Shown piece after piece: positions 17,883 through 26,305 of a stretch of DNA of 64,000 nucleotides. The DNA lies in the NCBI RefSeq assembly GCF_017051705.1, contig NZ_JAFIDJ010000001.1:1-64000 (forward strand), given 5' to 3'. How positions within the stretch are numbered: the stretch's first letter is position 1; each line of letters opens with the position of its first letter. Under the pieces are notes generated by a model. That model was not told the origin of the DNA. It made no database searches and saw only the letters and a program-made list of their open reading frames with translations. The stretch comes from Algoriphagus lutimaris (lineage in GTDB: Bacteria; Bacteroidota; Bacteroidia; Cytophagales; Cyclobacteriaceae). Position numbers and translations under genes: made by a program.

Positions 17883-18662
17883 TTAATTAATATAACCTTT
17901 CATAACCCCGCGCTCTGATGAACGGATGAAATTCAGGATTTCATCCCGCTCCTTGGTAGCAGGTAAATTGATTTCGATTTCTTCTAGAGCCCGGCTATTA
18001 TTCATGCTATTCAGGAATAAATACCTGTATACTTCCTGAATATGCCCTATAGACTCACTGGAAAAACCCCTTCTTCTTAATCCAAGTGAATTGACTCCTG
18101 CATAAGAGAGCGGTTCTCTAGCGGCTTTTGTAAATGGAGGTACGTCTTTTCTGACCAAAGATCCGCCAGAAATCATAGAGTGCATTCCAATTTTTACGAA
18201 TTGGTGAATAGCACTGGAACCTCCAATAATTGCCCAGTCATCTATAGAAACATGACCCGCGATTTGAACTGAGTTTGCTATAATTACATGGCTACCTAGG
18301 ACGCAATCATGAGCCACGTGAACATAAGCCATTAATAAGCAGTCACTTCCAATAACAGTAGTTTGCTTGTCTACTGTTCCTCGGCTAATGGTAACACATT
18401 CTCTGATGGTCGTATTGTCACCAATAATTACCGTTGATTCTTCCCCCTGAAATTTTAAATCCTGGGGAATTCCTGCTACTACCGAACCAGGGAAAATCTT
18501 ACAGTTTTTACCAATTCTAGCACCAGGAAAAATGGTCACATTCGGGCCAATCCAAGAGTTATCACCAATAGTCACATTCTCATGGATCATGGTGAAGGGA
18601 TCCACCGTTACATTTTTCCCCAAAATTGCCTTTGGGTCTACGTGGGCCATTGGGCTTATCAT
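17883..18662 (-). CDS. lpxA: UDP-N-acetylglucosamine acyltransferase LpxA
   Basis: A 259-residue left-handed beta-helix enzyme that transfers a 3-hydroxyacyl chain from ACP to UDP-GlcNAc, the first step of lipid A synthesis. Hexapeptide repeats run through residues 1-185. The catalytic segment VHVAHDC contains H115 and H118, and the C-terminal helical region is present. Length is typical (255-262). Its ATG overlaps the lpxC/fabZ stop by four bases. The enzyme is cytoplasmic and works with LpxC and LpxD in the same operon. Confidence 0.95.
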   Translation of the reverse strand: MISPMAHVDPKAILGKNVTVDPFTMIHENVTIGDNSWIGPNVTIFPGARIGKNCKIFPGSVVAGIPQDLKFQGEESTVIIGDNTTIRECVTISRGTVDKQTTVIGSDCLLMAYVHVAHDCVLGSHVIIANSVQIAGHVSIDDWAIIGGSSAIHQFVKIGMHSMISGGSLVRKDVPPFTKAAREPLSYAGVNSLGLRRRGFSSESIGHIQEVYRYLFLNSMNNSRALEEIEINLPATKERDEILNFIRSSERGVMKGYIN

Positions 18663-20053
18663 GATTCTTTACGGGTTATGCTGGCTGTCATTACTGCTTC
18701 ACAGACCAATGTGTTTCCAACATAAGCCTCTCCTCGCATCTTTGCAATGCCTCTTCTAATAGGAGCCAAAAGTTCGCATTTAAAAATAAGGGTATCTCCC
18801 GGTAGCACCATTTTTCTAAACTTACAGTTTTCAATACCTAGAAAATAAGTCCAATAGTTTTCTGGATCTTCTACTGTACTTAATACTAATATTCCACCTG
18901 TTTGAGCCATAGCTTCTACTTGCATAACTCCTGGCATCACTGGGTTTCCTGGGAAGTGTCCCATGAAAAAAGGCTCGTTGATAGTCACATTTTTTACCCC
19001 AGCAACTACTGTTTCATCCAAGTAGATGATTTTATCCAATAGCTGGAATGGATATCTATGAGGTAAAATATTACTGATCTGATTGATGTCCATTACTGGA
19101 GGCAGCTTCGGATCATAATGTGGTATATGGGAGGAGCCGGATTTTTCCATGGCTCTCTTCAATTTCTTAGCAAAAGCAACGTTGGCAGCATGACCAGGTC
19201 TAGCAGCTAAAATCTGGGCTTTCAATGGTCTGCCCACTAGTGCCAAATCACCAACTACATCGAGCAGTTTGTGTCTAGCAGGTTCATTGCGATAGCGAAG
19301 GTCCACATTGTTCAAAATGCCTTCTTTTTTCACTTCAACCTTCTGCTTATTAAACATCTTGGCTAGATGTACTAATTCTTTTTCTTCTACTACGCGGTCC
19401 ACCACCACAATAGCATTATTGAGATCTCCCCCTTTGATTAAGTTGGAGTTATAGAGCATTTCTAATTCATGTAGAAAACAGAATGTTCTACAGGAAGCAA
19501 TCTCAGGGATGAATTGACTAATGTCAGTGATAGAAGCATGCTGACTTCCTAACACTGGAGAGTTATAATCCACCATCACCGTGACCCGGTAATTATCAGT
19601 GGGCAATGCCACCATTTCTACCTCTCTTGAAGGGTCCTTGTATTGAATGCTTTCTTCTACTTCAAAAAATCTTCTCAAAGCATTCTGCTCTTCTAATCCA
19701 GCATCTTGTAAAACATCGATGAATTGAATAGAAGAACCATCCATAATCGGGGGTTCTGGGCCATCTAGTTGAATCAGCACGTTGTCTATTTCCATGCCAA
19801 CCAAAGCGGCAAGTACGTGTTCAACAGTATATACTCGAGCACCATTTTGCTCCAAAGTAGTGCCTCTAGAAACATCTACTACTAAATCGCAGTCAGCATC
19901 CACAGTAGGCCGACCTTCTAGATCAACTCGTTGGAACTTAATTCCATGATTTGGTGGGGCTGGCAGAAAAGTCATATTGGAAATTACTCCAGTATGAAGT
20001 CCTACTCCGGATAGTTCCACCTGCTTTTTGATGGTATGTTGTTTTACCTTCAT
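18659..20053 (-). CDS. lpxC-fabZ: bifunctional LpxC deacetylase / FabZ dehydratase
   Basis: A 464-residue fusion. Residues 1 to about 305 are LpxC, the zinc deacetylase committing step of lipid A synthesis, with zinc ligands H79, H261 and D265. Residues about 318-464 are FabZ, the 3-hydroxyacyl-ACP dehydratase of fatty acid synthesis, with [11 protein letters not shown], catalytic H366 in [11 protein letters not shown] and E380. Both enzymes compete for the same 3-hydroxyacyl-ACP pool. The fusion is a known Bacteroidota arrangement. The operon order lpxD, lpxC/fabZ, lpxA confirms the role. Confidence 0.96.
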   Translation of the reverse strand: MKVKQHTIKKQVELSGVGLHTGVISNMTFLPAPPNHGIKFQRVDLEGRPTVDADCDLVVDVSRGTTLEQNGARVYTVEHVLAALVGMEIDNVLIQLDGPEPPIMDGSSIQFIDVLQDAGLEEQNALRRFFEVEESIQYKDPSREVEMVALPTDNYRVTVMVDYNSPVLGSQHASITDISQFIPEIASCRTFCFLHELEMLYNSNLIKGGDLNNAIVVVDRVVEEKELVHLAKMFNKQKVEVKKEGILNNVDLRYRNEPARHKLLDVVGDLALVGRPLKAQILAARPGHAANVAFAKKLKRAMEKSGSSHIPHYDPKLPPVMDINQISNILPHRYPFQLLDKIIYLDETVVAGVKNVTINEPFFMGHFPGNPVMPGVMQVEAMAQTGGILVLSTVEDPENYWTYFLGIENCKFRKMVLPGDTLIFKCELLAPIRRGIAKMRGEAYVGNTLVCEAVMTASITRKES

Positions 20054-20092
20054 CTGATATTTTAGACTTTCAGGATGATTAAGGGTGCAAAT

Positions 20093-21115
20093 TTACGGCT
20101 TTTTTTCCAGTTCTCTTAAACGGTTTTCAAGGACATCCAGATTTTTGAAGATTGAATAAGATTTTAGGAAGTTTTTCATCTCCATTCCTATGTACCCAAA
20201 AATCGTTTCCCCCTCTTTCTTTATCGTTTTAGATATCCCTGTTTTCGCACCAATAGTGGTTCTATTTGCTATTTTGATATGACCGCTAATTCCTACCTGA
20301 CCAGCAACCACACAATTTTTTCCGATTTCTGTAGATCCGGAAATTCCGGTTTGGGAAGCAATAACGGTGTCCTCACCAATCACAACATTATGGGCAATCT
20401 GAACCAAATTGTCAATTTTGACTCCTCTTTTAATAATGGTTGAGCCCATGGTGGCGCAGTCGATGGTGGTGTTTGCTCCAATACTCACATGGTCCTCAAT
20501 GATCACATTTCCAATTTGTGGAATGGGTTTGTATGTTCCATCAGGTTGAGGAGCAAACCCAAACCCGTCAGAACCGATTACAGCACCCGGATGAATTTCA
20601 CAATTATTACCGATCACGGTACCGGAACAGATTTTTGCTCCAGGATGAATAATTGTATAGTCTCCGATTTTCACATTGTCACCAATAAAAACTTGGGGAT
20701 GAATCTTTACCTCTGATCCTATTTTGCAAAGTTTTCCAATATGTGAAAATGCACCCCTGAATCCATTTTCTCCCATTTCAGAACTTGAATCCATGTAGGA
20801 AGGTTCTTGAACACCCACTAGACTCATCTTTGAAAATTGGCTATAGGCTTCCAGTAAAGTGGTAAAACCAGTATAGGCATCCTTTACCCGGATCAGATTG
20901 GTCTTGATCTCCTTGACAGGAGTGAAGTTTTCTGAAACGATTACAGCAGTTGCCTCTGTTTCATATATAAAAGATTGATATTTCTCATTGGAAAGGAAGC
21001 TGATTCCACCTTCTTTTCCTTCTTGGATTTTATCCAGTCTATATACTTTTTGGGTTTCATCCCCTTCTACTTTTCCCTGAAGGATAGCGGCCACTTGACC
21101 TATAGTAAATTCCAT
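20093..21115 (-). CDS. lpxD: UDP-3-O-acylglucosamine N-acyltransferase LpxD
   Basis: A 340-residue enzyme adding the second 3-hydroxyacyl chain in lipid A synthesis. It has the N-terminal uridine-binding domain (ISFLSNEKY), a left-handed beta-helix of hexapeptide repeats at about 100-300 with the catalytic [12 protein letters not shown] segment, and a C-terminal helix. The frame extends to a TTG at 21130, but the ATG at 21115 fits the family start (MEFTIGQVA). It lies 16 bases behind the HD-domain gene and 39 bases before lpxC/fabZ. Confidence 0.94.
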   Translation of the reverse strand: MEFTIGQVAAILQGKVEGDETQKVYRLDKIQEGKEGGISFLSNEKYQSFIYETEATAVIVSENFTPVKEIKTNLIRVKDAYTGFTTLLEAYSQFSKMSLVGVQEPSYMDSSSEMGENGFRGAFSHIGKLCKIGSEVKIHPQVFIGDNVKIGDYTIIHPGAKICSGTVIGNNCEIHPGAVIGSDGFGFAPQPDGTYKPIPQIGNVIIEDHVSIGANTTIDCATMGSTIIKRGVKIDNLVQIAHNVVIGEDTVIASQTGISGSTEIGKNCVVAGQVGISGHIKIANRTTIGAKTGISKTIKKEGETIFGYIGMEMKNFLKSYSIFKNLDVLENRLRELEKKP

Positions 21116-21131
21116 ATGCAGGTTGGACAAT

Positions 21132-22364
21132 TTAGAATTTTAAATTTAAGCTTTTGGCTTTACATACATAGTGTTTCTCGACGATTTTGCTCATTACCTT
21201 AATATTTGGTAAGTCTGCAGCTTGGGCTACATCAATGACCTTGCCTTTTTTGGTCAATATATTTATTCGATCTTTTGCTAAGTATCCATAATTACTGACT
21301 GCCCCATGAGAGAAGAAGTATTGGATGTCTTCATCAGGGATGCCTAGTTTATGAATGGTCTTTAATTTCATTTCTTCAATTTCTTCAGCTCCAAACTGCT
21401 CATTTGTTAAGGTGATCTTAAATAAGTCCCTTGTCAAGAACATATTGGAAATATTGCTAAGCACATAGTCTGGATGTCTCTTCCAAAGCTTTACTGCTCC
21501 CCATATATCCAAGTCATCCATTTCCAGAAACTTCTTTAAAGTGTCAGGGTTCCTCTGAAAATCTTCAACTGAGTTTTCATGTTGTAAGAAGAAATCAAAC
21601 TCATCTGTAATTGTAAAATTCATGCCTGATTTCCGAAGCATTTTTGCCCGTTCGATCAATTTGATCAACATTTTTTCTGCACTGACCGTGGTTTTATGAA
21701 GATATACCTGCCAATACATCAACCTTCTTGCACTTAAGAAGTTTTCTATGGAATAAATTCCTTTTTCCTCAATGACCACTTGGTCATTTTTGACATCCAT
21801 CATCTTGATGATACGATCTGCACCAATCGTGCCTTCTGATACACCGGTAAAGAAACAGTCCCGTTGTAAGTAGTCCAATCGATCAATGTCCAATTGGCTA
21901 GAAACTAGCTGATGAAAGAACTTTCTTTCATAAGTATTCTTAAATATTCTTAAAACTAAATCTAGTTTCCCGTCCAATTCCTTGTTCAAAAGTTCAATAA
22001 TGAGCAAGGATAATTGTTCATGTGGTACCCTTTTAAGCAGACTATACTCCAAGGCATGGGAAAATGGGCCATGGCCAATATCATGTAATAGAATAGCAAT
22101 TAAGGCAGCTTCGTACTCTTTATTCGAAATTTCTGTTCCTTTTATGCGTAAATTATCCAGCGTTATGCTCATGAGATGCATGGCGCCGATGGCATGATGG
22201 AAACGGGTATGAAGAGCTCCTGGGTATACAAAGTCAGTCAAACCCAGCTGTTTTATTCTCCGTAACCTCTGGAAATAGGGATGGTCAATAATTGTAAAAA
22301 TTAACTCGCTTGGGATAGTGATAAATCCGTAAACCGGGTCATTTAGTATCTTTTGGCTTTTCAA
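21132..22364 (-). CDS. HD superfamily phosphohydrolase
   Basis: A 410-residue protein related to dNTPase-type HD hydrolases. Metal ligands are visible: the H56/H57 region of [10 protein letters not shown]94-D95 in [12 protein letters not shown], and a distal D in [11 protein letters not shown]. The N-terminal [11 protein letters not shown] is characteristic. The start is TTG at 22364: an in-frame TAG lies three codons upstream and there is no ATG before the conserved N terminus, so TTG is the only reasonable choice. It heads the lipid A operon and is divergent from porX with only 59 bases between starts. Substrate unknown. Confidence 0.88.
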   Translation of the reverse strand: MKSQKILNDPVYGFITIPSELIFTIIDHPYFQRLRRIKQLGLTDFVYPGALHTRFHHAIGAMHLMSITLDNLRIKGTEISNKEYEAALIAILLHDIGHGPFSHALEYSLLKRVPHEQLSLLIIELLNKELDGKLDLVLRIFKNTYERKFFHQLVSSQLDIDRLDYLQRDCFFTGVSEGTIGADRIIKMMDVKNDQVVIEEKGIYSIENFLSARRLMYWQVYLHKTTVSAEKMLIKLIERAKMLRKSGMNFTITDEFDFFLQHENSVEDFQRNPDTLKKFLEMDDLDIWGAVKLWKRHPDYVLSNISNMFLTRDLFKITLTNEQFGAEEIEEMKLKTIHKLGIPDEDIQYFFSHGAVSNYGYLAKDRINILTKKGKVIDVAQAADLPNIKVMSKIVEKHYVCKAKSLNLKF

Positions 22365-22374
22365 TTGGGCCTAA

Positions 22375-22405
22375 TTTGATTGACTCAAAAGTAATTATAA
22401 TTTTA
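22375..22405 (+). promoter_or_regulatory. candidate porX promoter
   Basis: TTTG (22375-22378), 19 bases, then TAATTTTA (22398-22405), one mismatch from the Bacteroidota -7 element TAnnTTTG. The porX ATG lies 19 bases on, preceded by AAAGGAAA. The same 59 bases must also serve the divergent HD-hydrolase/lpx operon. Confidence 0.45.
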
Positions 22406-22423
22406 AAAGAAAAGGAAACTCTA

Positions 22424-23980
22424 ATGTCTCAAAAGTTTAATATTCTATGGGCGGACGATGAAATCGACCTTCTTAAACCACATATTCTTTTTCTGGAGCA
22501 AAAAGGATATCAGATTACTACGGTAAATTCTGGAGTGGATGCAATTGATGAAGTCGAAGCTCAAAATTTCGATGTCATTTTTTTAGATGAGATGATGCCT
22601 GGTATGACAGGCTTGGAAACCTTGCAGCAAATCAAAATTATCAAGCCTCAAATACCTGTGGTGATGATTACCAAGTCAGAGGAAGAGCATATTATGAATG
22701 ATGCTATTGGGGGTAAAATTGCTGATTACCTGATCAAACCTCTGAATCCCAATCAAATCTTGCTTTCTGTTAAAAAGCTGTTGCAAAACAAACAACTAAT
22801 TGATGAAAAAACTACCCTGAATTATCAGCAGGAGTTTATGAAAATCAGTATGGCTTTTGGAGATGCACAAGATCATAATGATTGGACTGATATTTATAAG
22901 AAGCTGATTTATTGGGAGATGCAAATCGATTCTACTGAAAATAAAAGTATGATTGAAGTGCTGGAAACCCAGAAAACAGAAGCAAATGCCTCTTTTGCTA
23001 GGTTTGTAAAAGACAACTACCTGGACTGGATGGAGGAGCAAAACAAAGACAAACCTCTTTTGTCCCACCAAGTCTTGAAACAAAAGGTGTTTCCTCAGAT
23101 CAAATCTGGGAAGCCGCTGTTTTTGATTGTAATTGATAATTTGAGATTAGATCAATGGGAGGACATTGAGCCCTTGTTGACTACTTATTTCAACATTGGG
23201 CAAAAGGATACTTATTATAGCATATTGCCAACCACAACTGCCTTTGCAAGAAATGCGCTCTTTAGTGGAATGATGCCCATGGATATGGCTCGATTCTATC
23301 CAAAACTTTGGGAAGATGAAGATTCAGACGAAGGGAAAAATAATTTCGAGGAAGACTGGTTGAAAATCAACTTGGATAAAAACAGGTTACCCATCAAGTC
23401 TTCCTATCATAAAATCCTACAGGCAAATCAAGGAAAAACTGTGGTGGAACAATTCCATCAGCTTCTTCAAAATGATTTGAATGTATTGGTCTATAATTTT
23501 GTGGATATGATGTCTCATGCCAGGACCGATATGAAAATGATTCGGGAACTTGCCCCTGATGAATCTGCTTATCGATCCATCACAAAAAGCTGGTTTGAGC
23601 ATTCCTCTCTTTTTGAGTTATTTAAAAAAATACAACTAGCTGGGGCAGAGGTAATCGTGACTACGGATCATGGGACTAAACGAGTGAATAGACCCTATCG
23701 AATCATTGGAGATAAGAATGTGACTACAAATCTGAGGTACAAACAAGGGAAAAACCTTAATTTTGAAGGAGGAAAGGTTTTTGAAATAAAAAGACCAGAA
23801 GATGCAAAGCTTCCTAGGTTGAATGTTTCTTCCAGTTATGTATTTGCAGTGGAGGATTATTTCTTTGCCTATCCCAATAATTACAATTATTATGTGAACT
23901 TCTATAAAGATACTTTTCAACATGGAGGTGTATCTTTGGAAGAAATGATCATTCCGATTGTTCATTTGTCACCAAAATAA
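22424..23980 (+). CDS. porX: PorX response regulator with PglZ domain (T9SS regulator)
   Basis: A 518-residue protein of the PorX type. A receiver domain (about 1-125, phosphoacceptor D55 in VIFLDEMMPG) is joined by a helical linker to a PglZ domain of the alkaline phosphatase superfamily (FLIVIDNLRLDQW near 230, VTTDHGTKRV near 412). PorX with the kinase PorY controls type IX secretion in Bacteroidota, and its PglZ domain is reported to have phosphodiesterase activity. A TTG at 22376 is in frame, but the ATG at 22424 has a good ribosome site and fits the family start. No T9SS structural gene is in the window. It is followed by tsaE 8 bases later. Confidence 0.94.
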   Translation: MSQKFNILWADDEIDLLKPHILFLEQKGYQITTVNSGVDAIDEVEAQNFDVIFLDEMMPGMTGLETLQQIKIIKPQIPVVMITKSEEEHIMNDAIGGKIADYLIKPLNPNQILLSVKKLLQNKQLIDEKTTLNYQQEFMKISMAFGDAQDHNDWTDIYKKLIYWEMQIDSTENKSMIEVLETQKTEANASFARFVKDNYLDWMEEQNKDKPLLSHQVLKQKVFPQIKSGKPLFLIVIDNLRLDQWEDIEPLLTTYFNIGQKDTYYSILPTTTAFARNALFSGMMPMDMARFYPKLWEDEDSDEGKNNFEEDWLKINLDKNRLPIKSSYHKILQANQGKTVVEQFHQLLQNDLNVLVYNFVDMMSHARTDMKMIRELAPDESAYRSITKSWFEHSSLFELFKKIQLAGAEVIVTTDHGTKRVNRPYRIIGDKNVTTNLRYKQGKNLNFEGGKVFEIKRPEDAKLPRLNVSSSYVFAVEDYFFAYPNNYNYYVNFYKDTFQHGGVSLEEMIIPIVHLSPK

Positions 23981-23988
23981 TAGATCAG

Positions 23989-24420
23989 TTGATTCAATTT
24001 TCATATGGGAAGGATGCTATTTCTAAAGCTGCAGAGAAAGTAATTGAAATAGCAGGTTCTGAAAAGGTTTGGGTGTTTAAAGGAGAGATGGGAGCTGGAA
24101 AGACGACCTTTATCAAAGCCCTGGCAGAGCAGTTTCATATTCCAGATCAGATCAGTAGTCCTACCTTTGGAATCGTCAATGAATATCAAAATGATAGGGG
24201 AGAAGAATTTTATCATTTTGACTTTTATAGGCTCGATGATCCTACCGAGGCATTGGATATCGGAATAGAAGAGTATTTTTATAGTCAGAATTATTGCTGG
24301 TTGGAATGGGCCGAAAAGGTGGCGGATTTTCTTCCAGATCAATATTTTCTAATCAAGTTAGAAATTCTTTCTGATTCAGAAAGAAAACTCACGCTTCAAC
24401 ACGTTAACGATGTCAGCTGA
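23989..24420 (+). CDS. tsaE: tRNA threonylcarbamoyladenosine biosynthesis ATPase TsaE
   Basis: A 143-residue P-loop ATPase required with TsaB, TsaC and TsaD to make t6A37 on ANN-decoding tRNAs. The Walker A GEMGAGKTT lies at about 32-40, then SSPTFGIVNEY, HFDFYRL and WLEWAEK, all family hallmarks. The start appears to be TTG at 23989: the frame is open upstream to 23907 but contains no ATG. It starts 8 bases after porX and overlaps the next gene by 11 bases, so the three genes form an operon. Confidence 0.92.
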   Translation: MIQFSYGKDAISKAAEKVIEIAGSEKVWVFKGEMGAGKTTFIKALAEQFHIPDQISSPTFGIVNEYQNDRGEEFYHFDFYRLDDPTEALDIGIEEYFYSQNYCWLEWAEKVADFLPDQYFLIKLEILSDSERKLTLQHVNDVS

Positions 24421-25621
24421 ATTAAGTGAACTGTCTGCAGTAGGTTTAATACCTAAGGAATCTCCATCAAAAGTAAGAAAGGACTCTAAATCCATCACGA
24501 TTGGAATTCCCAAAGAGGTTTCTGATCAGGAAAAAAGAGTGGTCCTAACTCCTGAGGCAGTAGGTATTCTTTCCAATAATGGGCTAAGTGTAATTCTAGA
24601 AACAGGTGCAGGCTTGCAAGCAAAATTCACCGATCAGGATTATTCCGATGCTGGTGCAAAGGTGGTTTATTCAAAAAAAGAGGTACTGGCTGCTCAAATT
24701 GTTTTGAAAATCGATTCTCCTACCTTGGAGGAGGTGGAGGATATGAGCCAGGGGAGTTGTTTGATCTCAGCATTACAACTTGGAAGACAGAGTAAAGAAT
24801 TCATTGAAGCTTTGAATTCAAAAAAGATAACTGCCGTCGCTTTTGAATATTTGGAAGACAAAGTGGGAGGGATGCCTGTAGTCAGAGCAATGTCTGAAAT
24901 CGCAGGAAGTACTGTCATGCAAATTGCTGCTGAGTACCTTTCCAGTGTCAATGATGGGAAAGGTTTGATTATGGGTGGAGTAACTGGTGTTCCGCCTACT
25001 CAAGTAGTCATTATAGGAGCCGGAACTGTAGCCGAGTATGCTGCTAGAACCGCTTTGGGATTAGGTGCGAATATCAAAGTATTTGATAATCATATCTACA
25101 AGTTGAGAAGAATAAAGCAGTTGCTGGGACAGCAAGTATATACTTCCACTATTGATAATTTCAGTTTAAGTCAAGCCATGGCAGAAGCAGATGTTGTGAT
25201 AGGGGCATTAAGAGCTGAAAAAGGTAGAAATAAAATAGTAGTCAGTGAAGAAATGGTAGCCAACATGATGCATGGAAGCATTGTGATTGATGTAGGAATT
25301 GATCAAGGGGGTTGTATTGAAACTTCGAAGGTGACCAGTCATGATGATCCTATCTACAGGGTTCATGACATCATTCATTATTGTGTTCCTAACATAGCCT
25401 CTAGAGTTGCACGTACAGCATCTTACTCTTTAAGTAATATTTTTACTCCTATTATTTTGCAGACTGCAGATCTTGGCGGAGCAGAAGAAATGATATTTAA
25501 TTACAAGTGGTTTTTGAGAGGGGTGTATACGTATCGAGGAAGCCTGACAAATGCATATTTGGGAAGAAAGTTTGGGCTTTCTCACAAAGAACTTCAATTA
25601 TTACTGGCAGCTCGATATTAA
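24410..25621 (+). CDS. ald: alanine dehydrogenase-like protein
   Basis: A 403-residue protein of the alanine dehydrogenase / transhydrogenase-alpha family with a 27-residue N-terminal extension. Family features seen: IGIPKEVSDQEKRV, the substrate lysine K100, MSEIAGSTVMQ, the nucleotide-binding VVIIGAGTVAEYAA fold and VIDVGIDQGGCIETS. However, the active-site histidine expected in the YLHLA segment of classical enzymes is a glutamine here (Q123, ALQLGRQ), so deamination of alanine to pyruvate should not be assumed. The ATG at 24410 overlaps tsaE by 11 bases. The gene ends head-on with the next one, two bases apart. Confidence 0.82.
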   Translation: MSAELSELSAVGLIPKESPSKVRKDSKSITIGIPKEVSDQEKRVVLTPEAVGILSNNGLSVILETGAGLQAKFTDQDYSDAGAKVVYSKKEVLAAQIVLKIDSPTLEEVEDMSQGSCLISALQLGRQSKEFIEALNSKKITAVAFEYLEDKVGGMPVVRAMSEIAGSTVMQIAAEYLSSVNDGKGLIMGGVTGVPPTQVVIIGAGTVAEYAARTALGLGANIKVFDNHIYKLRRIKQLLGQQVYTSTIDNFSLSQAMAEADVVIGALRAEKGRNKIVVSEEMVANMMHGSIVIDVGIDQGGCIETSKVTSHDDPIYRVHDIIHYCVPNIASRVARTASYSLSNIFTPIILQTADLGGAEEMIFNYKWFLRGVYTYRGSLTNAYLGRKFGLSHKELQLLLAARY

Positions 25622-25622
25622 T

Positions 25623-26096
25623 TTAGGAAAGTAGGTTTTGTCTTAGCAGAAACTCAAGTTGCTCATTGGCTTTCAATAAGGCCTCTGTTAACTTTTCATT
25701 CTCCCTTCTGAGTGTATACATCTCAAAAGCATTTTTGATCACAGTTCTTAAATAATCTTCCTCCCAAGGTTTTGTCAAGTAATGATATACTTGGCCTTTG
25801 TTGATTGCGTCAATTACTGCTTGTATATCAGTATATCCAGTTAATAAAAGACGTATTGGTTTAGGGTAAATAGGAATGATGCTTTCTAAAAATTCAACGC
25901 CAGTTTCTTCTGGCATCCGTTGATCTGTAATAATCAAATCAACTTCTTGTTCTATTAATATTTCTCTTGCTTCTTTTGCTGAGATAGCAAGAAATATTTT
26001 ATAATCTCTTCGGAATGTTGCTTTAAATGCCTGAAGATTATTTTCTTCATCATCTACATAAAGAATTTTTATTTTTTCTTCACTTCCAGTTTCCAT
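25623..26096 (-). CDS. stand-alone response regulator (receiver domain)
   Basis: A 157-residue protein: a receiver domain (acidic D15-D16, phosphoacceptor D58 in ITDQRMP, T/K positions in LLTGYTD and TKPW) and a short C-terminal helix, with no DNA-binding or enzyme domain. The frame runs further upstream to a TTG at 26138, but the ATG at 26096 is preferred. Its receiver is clearly paralogous to that of the 31376-32461 protein (shared DDExNNL, DQRMP, AVIDAINKG, KPW). It is divergent from the E1/nitroreductase operon and likely belongs to the same signalling pathway. Confidence 0.88.
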   Translation of the reverse strand: METGSEEKIKILYVDDEENNLQAFKATFRRDYKIFLAISAKEAREILIEQEVDLIITDQRMPEETGVEFLESIIPIYPKPIRLLLTGYTDIQAVIDAINKGQVYHYLTKPWEEDYLRTVIKNAFEMYTLRRENEKLTEALLKANEQLEFLLRQNLLS

Positions 26097-26247
26097 AAGG
26101 CATCTATAACTGTCAACAGATTGAAATCTGTAGGACAAATAATCTCTTTTTTAGTTAAAAAACAAACTAAGGTCGGTTTGAAATCTATTTAGGGTGTTAG
26201 GTGATGAATTATTCTCAATAAATTAATTGAATATGTTTAAGAATATA

Positions 26248-26277
26248 TTTGACATAAATCTTAATAAATTATCTTTA
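26248..26277 (+). promoter_or_regulatory. promoter of the E1/nitroreductase-kinase operon
   Basis: TTTG (26248-26251), 18 bases, then TATCTTTA (26270-26277): a near-consensus Bacteroidota housekeeping promoter (TTTG / TAnnTTTG). The ATG of the first gene is 28 bases downstream. The surrounding 200-base divergent region is very AT-rich. Confidence 0.55.
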
Positions 26278-26305
26278 CTGAGCTATTCACCCCCAGATTA
26301 CACAA

